Of a stretch of DNA of 5,598 bases, positions 1 through 5,143 are shown piece after piece (the stretch's first letter is position 1; every line of letters starts with the position of its first letter). Position numbers and translations under genes: made by a program. The DNA is from Intrasporangiaceae bacterium (GTDB lineage: Bacteria; Actinomycetota; Actinomycetes; Actinomycetales; Dermatophilaceae): assembly GCA_012518475.1 (NCBI GenBank), contig JAAYSB010000052.1, forward strand, positions 1 to 5,598, given 5' to 3'. The notes under the pieces were generated by a model. The model did no database searches. It saw nothing but the letters and a program-made list of their open reading frames with translations, and had not been told where the DNA came from.

Positions 1-80
1 ACGACGCGACGGACCCGACCTTCATCACCACTGTTCGTGGCGTCGGCTTCCGGTTCGATGCCAGCAAGGATCCGAGCTGA
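1..80 (+). CDS. Response regulator, OmpR/PhoB family, C-terminal end (partial)
   Basis: Only the last 25 codons plus the TGA at 78-80 lie in the window; the reading frame begins at base 3. The translated tail contains ITTVRGVGFRF, the signature end of the OmpR/PhoB winged-helix DNA-binding domain (recognition helix end and C-terminal beta hairpin), followed by a short polar tail, DASKDPS. The family binds DNA after phosphorylation of an N-terminal receiver domain, which would lie outside the window to the left. The gene is directly followed, 3 nt later and in the same frame, by a histidine kinase, so the two form a two-component operon. The regulated genes cannot be read from this fragment. 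Confidence 0.93.
   Translation, partial: DATDPTFITTVRGVGFRFDASKDPS
66..70 (+). promoter_or_regulatory. Possible ribosome binding site for the histidine kinase
   Basis: AAGGA sits inside the end of the response-regulator gene, 13 nt before the ATG at 84. The spacing is long for a Shine-Dalgarno sequence. In-frame ATGs at 99, 105 and 111 would be even further away, so 84 remains the best start. Translational coupling to the upstream stop codon, 3 nt away, is the more likely means of initiation. Confidence 0.35.
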
Positions 81-83
81 CCC

Positions 84-1127
84 ATGCGCGCCGCGCTGAT
101 GCGGATGCTGATGCTCGCCGCCGGCTGGGTCATCGCCATCCTGGTCGTGCCGGGTGTCCTGCTCGGTCTGTGGTTCATCACCAGACCTCGCGACCGGCTA
201 CAGGGGATCCTCGAATCCCTCCAAGGCGGCCGAGGGATCGTTCTGATCATCGCGGTGGGCGTCCTTGAGGCCTGCGTCGCACTCCTCATCGCCCGCGCCA
301 TCGCCCGTCGCCAGGCGAGTCGGCTCACCACCCCGATCACGGCACTGGCGGAGCAGGCGGAGCGACTCGGCGCCGGTGAGTCCCGGATCGCGCGGCTCGA
401 CAGCGGCATCCCGGAGATCGATCAGATCGGAGAGGTCCTCGTCCACAGCTCGGCCGACCTGACCCGCCAGCTCGCCCAGCAGCGGGACTTCGCCGCTGAT
501 GCCTCCCACCAGCTCCGCACCCCCCTCACCGCCCTCCTCATGCGGCTCGACGAGATCGCCGCGACCCAGGACCTCGACGCCGCCCACGAGGAAGCAGGCA
601 TCGCGATCGACCAGGTCGTCCGTCTCGCAGCGGTGGTCGATGAGCTGCTCGCCCGGTCCCGCCGCGCCGACAGCGAGCTGAGCGCAGTCTCGCTCGACAC
701 CGTCCTCGCCGGCCTCCAGCGTGAGTGGCAGCCTGTCTTCGCCCGGTCGCGACGGAGCATCCGCATCCATGGGGAGCGAGGACTCCAGGTTCGGGCAAGC
801 TCGAGCGCCGTTGCCCAGATCGTCTCCACCCTGTTCGAGAACGCACTCCAGCACGGTGGGGGCACGGTCGACGTCCAGGCGCGACGCAGCGGTCGCTCGG
901 TCGTCCTCGAGGTGAGCGACGACGGGGACGGGATCGGACAGGACCTCGCTCCGCGGATCTTCGAGCGCTCGGTCTCGAGCTCCGGGAGCGGCCTCGGCCT
1001 GTCCCTGGCCCGGGACCTGGCCGCCGCGAACGAGGGCCGTCTCGAGCTGCTCTCGGCGCAGCCTCCGGTATTCGCTCTCTTCCTCAGCGAGGCCGAGGCG
1101 TCGGTCGTGCCCGCGCAGGGGCGGTGA
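84..1127 (+). CDS. Sensor histidine kinase, two-component system, short extracytoplasmic loop
   Basis: This inner-membrane kinase would autophosphorylate on His and pass the phosphate to the response regulator encoded just upstream. Two hydrophobic segments (about residues 10-33 and 51-76) enclose a loop of only about 17 residues, so there is no extracytoplasmic sensor domain. A HAMP-like linker follows (about 77-130, with a TPITAL motif around P84). The HisKA/DHp phospho-acceptor motif SHQLRTPL has its His at residue 142. The HATPase domain shows an N box (FENALQHG, N253), a G1 box (DDGDGIG, 279-285), a short F box (IFERS, 292-296) and a G2 box (GSGLGLSLA, 301-309). The full length of 347 residues is normal for a compact kinase. 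Glutamine follows the phospho-acceptor His, where many kinases have Glu or Asp; I recall the same SHQLRTP form from TctE-type kinases, so this need not mean loss of activity. The stimulus is unknown. Confidence 0.95.
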   Translation: MRAALMRMLMLAAGWVIAILVVPGVLLGLWFITRPRDRLQGILESLQGGRGIVLIIAVGVLEACVALLIARAIARRQASRLTTPITALAEQAERLGAGESRIARLDSGIPEIDQIGEVLVHSSADLTRQLAQQRDFAADASHQLRTPLTALLMRLDEIAATQDLDAAHEEAGIAIDQVVRLAAVVDELLARSRRADSELSAVSLDTVLAGLQREWQPVFARSRRSIRIHGERGLQVRASSSAVAQIVSTLFENALQHGGGTVDVQARRSGRSVVLEVSDDGDGIGQDLAPRIFERSVSSSGSGLGLSLARDLAAANEGRLELLSAQPPVFALFLSEAEASVVPAQGR

Positions 1128-1133
1128 TCGACC

Positions 1134-1652
1134 TCAACGATCGCTACGGCGGTCGGGGTCACCCCGGTTCGTCGCCACCACAGCGGCCGCCGCGTCATGG
1201 TCCGCGACCGTTCCCGAGAAGATGACCAACCGGTATGCCACGAACCGGAACACCGTCCCGATCCCGATCCCGATCACGGTGGCGATGTTGTCGGCCAGAC
1301 GGGTCTGGAAGCCCAAGCCATAGTGGGACAGGGCCAGGACACCGGCAGCGATCGCGAGGGCGATCCCGTTCACGGCGAAGAAGAGGAGCACCTCCTGGCC
1401 TGCTGGTCGGCTCCGGCGCCGGCGGAAGGTCCAGGCGCGGTTACCGACCCACGCGAACAGGGTTGCGGCGACACCGGCGATGACCTTCGCCGTCGTCACC
1501 TTGTTCTCGAGCACGGTGTGCCACAGGAGATTCGTGCCTCCGAGATCGATGACGAAGGCCACCGCTCCGATGACGCCGAACTTGAGCATCTCCCGATACA
1601 CGGCCGCCATCCGGGCACGGAGGCGATCGAGCAGACGGGGGCGGTCGGGCAC
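1134..1652 (-). CDS. GtrA family membrane protein
   Basis: This 172-residue protein has four predicted membrane helices, at about residues 22-44, 53-72, 87-111 and 119-145. It carries the family's recurring motifs: GVIGAVAFVIDLG in helix 1, VGNRAWTF (69-76) after helix 2, and FRFVAYRLVIF (135-145) at the end of helix 4. GtrA/DPMS3-like proteins are small membrane proteins linked to transfer of polyprenyl-phosphate-linked sugars across the membrane or to glycosyltransferase partners; the exact substrate cannot be inferred, and no glycosyltransferase gene is in view. The N-terminus is basic and the C-terminal 27 residues form a polar tail. The start is GTG at 1652, chosen because a TANNNT hexamer lies exactly 6 nt upstream (leaderless pattern); ATG codons at residues 15 and 22 are alternatives, and the second would trim into helix 1. 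The gene converges on the kinase with a 6-nt gap and is divergent from purK, an arrangement I recall from mycobacteria. Confidence 0.9.
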   Translation of the reverse strand: MPDRPRLLDRLRARMAAVYREMLKFGVIGAVAFVIDLGGTNLLWHTVLENKVTTAKVIAGVAATLFAWVGNRAWTFRRRRSRPAGQEVLLFFAVNGIALAIAAGVLALSHYGLGFQTRLADNIATVIGIGIGTVFRFVAYRLVIFSGTVADHDAAAAVVATNRGDPDRRSDR

Positions 1653-1658
1653 CGAGTC

Positions 1659-1664
1659 AGCCTA
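1659..1664 (-). promoter_or_regulatory. Candidate -10 element for gtrA (leaderless start)
   Basis: Read on the minus strand, the hexamer TAGGCT fits the actinobacterial -10 pattern TANNNT. Exactly 6 nt separate it from the GTG start at 1652, which would put the transcription start on the start codon itself. No convincing Shine-Dalgarno sequence precedes the GTG and no clear -35 is visible. This is inferred from pattern and spacing only. Confidence 0.4.
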
Positions 1665-1679
1665 TGTGGTCGCGGAGAC

Positions 1680-1685
1680 TATCGT
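1680..1685 (+). promoter_or_regulatory. Candidate -10 element for purK-purE (leaderless or near-leaderless)
   Basis: TATCGT fits TANNNT and ends 8 nt before the GTG start of purK. No AGGAGG-like sequence precedes that start, and an in-frame TGA at 1688-1690 rules out any longer reading frame. No clear -35 is visible. The spacing is slightly longer than the 6-7 nt usual for a true leaderless start. Confidence 0.33.
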
Positions 1686-1693
1686 GGTGACCC

Positions 1694-2905
1694 GTGGCTG
1701 ACCTGACCCCGAGGGCCGATCCCATTGAGGCGCCGAGACCGACACCCGGGGGATTTCCCGTTGTCGGCATGATCGGCTCCGGCCAGCTCGCCCGGATGTC
1801 GGTGGGCCCGGCGGTGGAGCTCGGGCTCAGTCTGAGCGTCCTCGCCACCGATCCTGACGATGGCGGCGCCCTGGCTGCCGCGCACGCTCCGGTCGGACAT
1901 CACGCCGACCTCGACCGGGTCCTCGAGTTCGCCAGACACTGTGACGTCATCACGTTCGACCATGAGCACGTCCCCGACGAGGTGCTCCGTGCGGTCGAGG
2001 ACCTCGGGGTCCCGATGCACCCGCGACCGACGGCCCTGCAATTCGCCCAGGACAAGCTGGCGATGCGGCGCCGCCTCGGGGAGCTCGCCATCCCCTGCCC
2101 GAGGTGGGCTTCGGCCCGGACCGTCGATGACGTCCGTGAGTTCGGTGCATCGGTCGGCTGGCCGATCATCGCCAAGACTCCCCGAGGCGGTTACGACGGC
2201 AAGGGAGTCCGGCTCGTCTCGCAGCCCGAGGACCTCGCGGACTGGTTCGCCGACGGAGCCGAGATCCTGCTCGAGGAGAAGGTGACCTTCCGTCGGGAGC
2301 TGGCTGCCCTGGTCGCCCGCAGTCCCTCCGGTCAGGCCGCCGCCTGGCCGGTGGTCGAGACCGTCCAGACCGACGGGATCTGCACCGAGGTCCTGGCTCC
2401 GGCACCCGGGCTCGACCCCGGCCTCGCAGCCGCTGTGACAGAGGCGGCACTGAAGATTGCGGGAGAGCTCGATGTCACCGGAGTGCTGGCTGTCGAGCTC
2501 TTCGAGATCGGGGTCGACGGCCCGGCCGGAGCAACGACCTCGTTCGTCGTCAACGAGCTCGCGATGCGTCCCCACAACAGCGGGCACTGGTCGATGGACG
2601 GAGCCGTCACCGGACAGTTCGAACAGCACCTGAGAGCTGTCCTGGACCTGCCGCTCGGTGACCCCCGCCCACGAGACCGGTGGACGGTCATGGCCAACGT
2701 GCTCGGAGGGGACATCACCGAGCTGTACTCGACCTATCGACACCTGCTCGCCCGAGATCCCGCACTCAAGGTGCACCTGTACGGCAAGGCGGTGCGTCCG
2801 GGCCGCAAGATCGGACACGTCAATGTCGGCGGCGACGATCTCGACGACCTGCGTGAGCGCGCCCGGCACGCAGCAGATTTCATCCAAGGAGTCATCGATG
2901 AGTGA
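1694..2905 (+). CDS. purK: N5-carboxyaminoimidazole ribonucleotide synthase (PurK)
   Basis: PurK is a cytoplasmic ATP-grasp enzyme that uses ATP and bicarbonate to convert 5-aminoimidazole ribonucleotide (AIR) to N5-CAIR, the substrate of PurE encoded next. The 403 residues show the N-terminal PurK fold (GMIGSGQLARM, 25-35; ITFDHEHVP, 86-94), the start of the ATP-grasp region (RPTALQFAQDKLAMRR, 111-126), a nucleotide-binding lysine and glycine-rich loop (AKTPRGGYDGKGV, 160-172), acidic EE at 194-195, metal/ATP residues in VELF (268-271) and NELAMRPHNSGHW (287-299), and the C-terminal YGKAVRPGRKIGHVN (363-377). The start is GTG at 1694, the first possible start after the in-frame TGA at 1688. 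It gives a proline-rich extension of about 20 residues before the conserved domain compared with E. coli PurK. The nearest internal ATG (residue 26) would cut into the nucleotide-binding motif. The gene ends inside the start of purE. Confidence 0.97.
   Translation: MADLTPRADPIEAPRPTPGGFPVVGMIGSGQLARMSVGPAVELGLSLSVLATDPDDGGALAAAHAPVGHHADLDRVLEFARHCDVITFDHEHVPDEVLRAVEDLGVPMHPRPTALQFAQDKLAMRRRLGELAIPCPRWASARTVDDVREFGASVGWPIIAKTPRGGYDGKGVRLVSQPEDLADWFADGAEILLEEKVTFRRELAALVARSPSGQAAAWPVVETVQTDGICTEVLAPAPGLDPGLAAAVTEAALKIAGELDVTGVLAVELFEIGVDGPAGATTSFVVNELAMRPHNSGHWSMDGAVTGQFEQHLRAVLDLPLGDPRPRDRWTVMANVLGGDITELYSTYRHLLARDPALKVHLYGKAVRPGRKIGHVNVGGDDLDDLRERARHAADFIQGVIDE
2886..2891 (+). promoter_or_regulatory. 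Ribosome binding site for purE
   Basis: AAGGAG lies within the last codons of purK, 6 nt before the ATG at 2898. It fixes the purE start even though the reading frame stays open much further upstream, to 2658. Confidence 0.85.
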
Positions 2906-3452
2906 GCCAGCCGCAACGGCATCCGACGTCGCCCCCGTGGTCGGTCTCGTCATGGGCAGCGACAGCGACTGGCCGGTCATGTCGGCTGCCGCCGACGTGC
3001 TCGACGAGTTCGGCATCGCCTACGAGGCCGATGTCGTCTCCGCGCACCGGATGCCACACGAGATGATCGACTACGGCACCCGCGCCGCCGAACGTGGACT
3101 GCGCGTGATCATCGCCGGGGCCGGGGGAGCGGCGCACCTGCCCGGCATGCTCGCATCGGTGACGCCGCTGCCGGTGATCGGGGTGCCGGTGCCGCTCGCC
3201 CATCTCGACGGGCTGGACTCGCTGCTGTCCATCGTCCAGATGCCGGGAGGGGTGCCCGTCGCGACGGTCTCGATCGGCGGTGCCAAGAACGCCGGACTGC
3301 TGGCGGTCCGCATCCTCAGCGCTGGATCCGACGCCGAGTCGGCGCGCCTGCGGGAGGCGATGAGCGCATACCAGTCCGGTCTGCGGGACATCGCCCACGA
3401 GAAGGGTGCTGCGCTGCGGGAACGGCGCAGCATCTTCAAGCCCGCAGGCTGA
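2898..3452 (+). CDS. purE: N5-carboxyaminoimidazole ribonucleotide mutase (PurE, class I)
   Basis: PurE moves the carboxylate of N5-CAIR to carbon 4, giving CAIR in de novo purine synthesis; the family is typically octameric and cytoplasmic. The 184-residue product has MGSDSDW (19-25, phosphate-binding loop), SAHRMP (48-53, containing the catalytic-region His), AGAGGAAHLPGM (73-84), IVQMPGGVPVATVSIG (112-127) and GAKNAGLLAVRIL (128-140). The AAHLPG stretch and the PurK partner upstream point to the class I mutase rather than a class II AIR carboxylase. The usual HRTP motif reads HRMP here. The start is ATG at 2898, set by AAGGAG 6 nt upstream; the gene overlaps purK by 8 nt, so translation of the pair is probably coupled. 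A hydrophilic N-terminal tail of about 12 residues precedes the core. The gene converges on the next gene with a 15-nt gap. Confidence 0.97.
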   Translation: MSEPAATASDVAPVVGLVMGSDSDWPVMSAAADVLDEFGIAYEADVVSAHRMPHEMIDYGTRAAERGLRVIIAGAGGAAHLPGMLASVTPLPVIGVPVPLAHLDGLDSLLSIVQMPGGVPVATVSIGGAKNAGLLAVRILSAGSDAESARLREAMSAYQSGLRDIAHEKGAALRERRSIFKPAG

Positions 3453-3467
3453 GGCCGGCGGTCGGGG

Positions 3468-3929
3468 TCAGCGAGCCGCGCCGTACTGACCCAGCCGGCG
3501 GGACTCGATCATCGGGCACGTGTCCATGACCACCCCGAGTCCGGCCTCTCTGGCCCGTTCCGCGGCATCCTCGTCAACGACGCCGAGCTGCATCCAGACG
3601 GCGTCGATGTGCAGGCGGTCCTTGTGCTCGATCGCTTCGTCGATGACGGCGCCGACGGACTCGCTGTTGACGAAGCAGTCGACGACCTTGATGTCCTGGT
3701 CCGGGATATCGGCGAGCGAGGCATACCCGGGCTCGTCGAAGACCTCCTCGGCCTTCGGGTGGACCGGGATGATCGCCTTGTTCTGCTCGTACTTGAGCCA
3801 CCGTGCGACACGGTGCGCGGTCCGCTCCTCGTTGCCGGAGAGTCCCACGACAACCCAGACGCCGGGGTCTGCGAGAAGCTGTGCGATGAGATCGGGGTCG
3901 TTCTGGTGCGCAATCGCCATACGGACCAC
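3468..3929 (-). CDS. CoA-binding domain protein (YccU-like, single Rossmann domain)
   Basis: The product is a small soluble protein of 153 residues consisting of one CoA_binding_2-type Rossmann domain. Visible motifs are VVVGLSGNEERTAHRVARWLK (about 26-46, nucleotide-binding strand-turn-helix), IIPVHPKAEEVFDEPGYASLADIP (about 53-76), CFVNSESV (85-92), and the family end motif VWMQLGVVDEDAAERARE (111-128) followed by VMDTCPMIE (134-142, Cys138). Homologous domains in succinyl-CoA synthetase and acyl-CoA synthetases bind CoA. The stand-alone members have no firmly established reaction, so a specific function should not be assigned. The GTG start at 3929 is preferred because GAGG-type sequences lie 4 and 9 nt upstream; an ATG at 3920 is a close alternative, three residues shorter. 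The gene is alone on the minus strand between two plus-strand units, with its own upstream region shared with the oxidoreductase gene at 4045. Confidence 0.9.
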   Translation of the reverse strand: MVRMAIAHQNDPDLIAQLLADPGVWVVVGLSGNEERTAHRVARWLKYEQNKAIIPVHPKAEEVFDEPGYASLADIPDQDIKVVDCFVNSESVGAVIDEAIEHKDRLHIDAVWMQLGVVDEDAAERAREAGLGVVMDTCPMIESRRLGQYGAAR

Positions 3930-3933
3930 TCTG

Positions 3934-3943
3934 CCTCATCCTC
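3934..3943 (-). promoter_or_regulatory. Ribosome binding site for the CoA-binding protein
   Basis: On the minus strand this reads GAGGATGAGG, two overlapping purine-rich SD-like blocks with 9 nt and 4 nt to the GTG at 3929. The ATG at 3920 would be 13 nt from the nearer block, so the site favours the GTG start. Confidence 0.5.
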
Positions 3944-4032
3944 GGTCCGTGCGGGGTCCTCGTGACCGGGTGGCCGGTCTCTGGCGACCCGGGCGGCGCG
4001 ATAGCGTCAGGCGTGCAGAACAGCCGACAGAC

Positions 4033-4039
4033 AGGTGAG
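4033..4039 (+). promoter_or_regulatory. Ribosome binding site for the luciferase-like oxidoreductase
   Basis: AGGTGAG matches the 3' part of the consensus AGGAGGTGA and lies 5 nt before the ATG at 4045, confirming that start. Confidence 0.75.
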
Positions 4040-4044
4040 ACGAC

Positions 4045-5106
4045 ATGAAGTTCGGAATCTTCATCCCGCAGGGCTGGCGCCAGGACCTCGTCGGCATCGA
4101 CCCGTCCCTCCACTGGGGTGTCATGGCCGGCCTTGCGCGCCGCATCGACGCCAATGAGGACTGGACGTCGCTCTGGGTCTATGACCACGTCCACACGGTG
4201 CCGCGCCCGATCGAGGAGGCCACCCACGAGGCGTGGTCGCTCATGGCTGCCTTCGCCGGGGTGACCGGGCGGGTCCGGCTCGGGCAGATGTGCACCTGCA
4301 TGGGCTACCGCAACCCGGCCCATCTCGCCAAGGTGGCGGCGACGATCGACGTCATCTCCGAGGGGCGTCTCGAGATGGGCATCGGGGCCGGCTGGTACGA
4401 GCACGAGTGGCGGGCCTACGGCTATGGCTTCCCCCGTGCCGGAGAGCGTCTCGCGATGCTGCGTGAGGGTGTCGAGATCATGCAGCAGATGTGGAAGACC
4501 GGGTACGGCACACTCGAGGGGGAGCACTATCAGGTGGACGGGGCCATGTGCTTCCCGCAGCCGCTGCAGGGCACCGCGCAGCCGGGGAGCACTCGAAACG
4601 GCATCCCGATGTGGATCGCCGGCGGTGGTGAGCGCAAGACTCTGCGGATCGCCGCCGAGTACGCCGACTACACCAACTTCTCCGGGATGCCGGAGGAGTT
4701 CAGCGCCAAGAGCGAGATCCTTGCCGGGCACTGCGCCGACGTCGGGCGTGACTTCGACGAGATCGTGCGCAGCTCGAACTTCAACGTCGTCATCGGACGG
4801 AACCAGCGAGAGGTGCAGGACCGGCTCGACTGGATCCGTGGCCACTACGCGTCGGCGGGACTGCCTGAGGATGTCGTCGAGTCGACGACCAAGTCGTTCG
4901 CCGATGGTCCTCTCGTCGGAACGCCGGAGCAGATCATCGAGACACTCAGTGACATGCGCCGCCGCGGGATGACGTATGCGATCACGTACTTCGTCGAGGC
5001 CGCCTACGACACCTCCGGGATCGACCTGTTCGAGCGGGAGGTCCTCCCAGAGCTGGTCGATCACGAGCAGCACAACCACCTGTGGGGGCTTTTCGGCGGC
5101 CGCTGA
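4045..5106 (+). CDS. Luciferase-like (LLM) class oxidoreductase, probably F420-dependent
   Basis: The 353-residue product belongs to the bacterial luciferase-like TIM-barrel superfamily, whose members use reduced FMN or coenzyme F420. The N-terminus MKFGIFIPQGWRQDLVGIDP (1-20) strongly resembles a group of actinobacterial proteins annotated as LLM class F420-dependent oxidoreductases. Other family marks are LWVYDHVHTVP (43-53), VRLGQMCTCMGYRNPAHLAK (77-96), the segment TIDVISEGRLEMGIGAGWYE (100-119), IPMWIAGGGERKTLRIAAEY (187-206), and VGTPEQIIETL (291-301). No signal peptide or membrane helix is present, so it is cytoplasmic. The cofactor is inferred from family resemblance; FMN cannot be excluded, and the substrate is unknown. 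The start is fixed by a good SD. Its stop lies 34 nt before the acyl-CoA dehydrogenase start on the same strand, so readthrough into that gene is possible, although the downstream gene also appears to have its own promoter. Confidence 0.92.
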   Translation: MKFGIFIPQGWRQDLVGIDPSLHWGVMAGLARRIDANEDWTSLWVYDHVHTVPRPIEEATHEAWSLMAAFAGVTGRVRLGQMCTCMGYRNPAHLAKVAATIDVISEGRLEMGIGAGWYEHEWRAYGYGFPRAGERLAMLREGVEIMQQMWKTGYGTLEGEHYQVDGAMCFPQPLQGTAQPGSTRNGIPMWIAGGGERKTLRIAAEYADYTNFSGMPEEFSAKSEILAGHCADVGRDFDEIVRSSNFNVVIGRNQREVQDRLDWIRGHYASAGLPEDVVESTTKSFADGPLVGTPEQIIETLSDMRRRGMTYAITYFVEAAYDTSGIDLFEREVLPELVDHEQHNHLWGLFGGR

Positions 5107-5134
5107 TCGACCGCGCCGCTGCCCGACATACCAT
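5107..5134 (+). promoter_or_regulatory. Candidate promoter of the acyl-CoA dehydrogenase (leaderless)
   Basis: TACCAT (5129-5134) fits TANNNT and is exactly 6 nt from the ATG at 5141. TCGACC (5107-5112) matches four of six positions of TTGACA with a 16-nt spacer. No Shine-Dalgarno sequence precedes the ATG. Together these suggest that the transcript starts on the A of the start codon. This is inferred from pattern only. Confidence 0.45.
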
Positions 5135-5143
5135 TCGGGTATG
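5127..5143. repeat. Perfect 6-bp inverted repeat over the acyl-CoA dehydrogenase start codon
   Basis: CATACC (5127-5132) and GGTATG (5138-5143) are exact reverse complements separated by 5 nt. The right arm contains the ATG start codon and the left arm overlaps the candidate -10. It could be a repressor operator, or an RNA hairpin in transcripts coming from upstream; it could also be chance. Confidence 0.5.

Larger units (their letters stand above)
3930..4044. other. Divergent intergenic region, 115 nt
   Basis: This is the largest gap in the window, lying between the divergent CoA-binding and oxidoreductase genes. It must hold a promoter for each unless one is transcribed from further away. 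On the plus strand TAGCGT (4002-4007) fits a TANNNT -10 and would give a leader of about 30 nt carrying the SD at 4033-4039, but no clear -35 precedes it. I see no convincing -10 for the minus-strand gene, and no repeat or strong hairpin. Confidence 0.4.

Noticed and set aside
1124..1144. Possible terminator between the convergent kinase and gtrA genes (GATCG, 7-nt loop, CGATC, with flanking wobble pairs)
   Set aside because: The core stem is only 5 bp, there is no U-run on either strand, and it spans both stop codons. It is too weak to call a terminator.
422..1198. 258-residue minus-strand frame across the kinase and the gtrA end
   Set aside because: It has an Arg/Ser-rich composition with no motif, and overlaps the kinase DHp and ATPase domains, which are clearly coding on the plus strand.
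725..1225. 166-residue plus-strand frame overlapping the kinase end and gtrA
   Set aside because: The composition is Arg/Pro/Gly-rich, it is out of frame with the kinase motifs, and nothing in it is recognisable.
1679..3016. 445-residue open frame on the minus strand opposite purK
   Set aside because: It lies fully across purK and the start of purE, both of which carry conserved motifs. Its translation shows no recognisable domain, consistent with a shadow of codon bias.
3448..3472. Inverted repeat GCTGA / TCAGC spanning the convergent stops of purE and the CoA-binding gene
   Set aside because: The 5-bp arms are separated by 15 nt and contain the TGA stops read from opposite strands, so the complementarity is partly automatic. 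No U-run follows.
5095..5121. GC-rich potential stem after the oxidoreductase gene
   Set aside because: The arms are short and imperfect with a 14-nt loop and no U-run; GC-rich DNA gives many such matches by chance.
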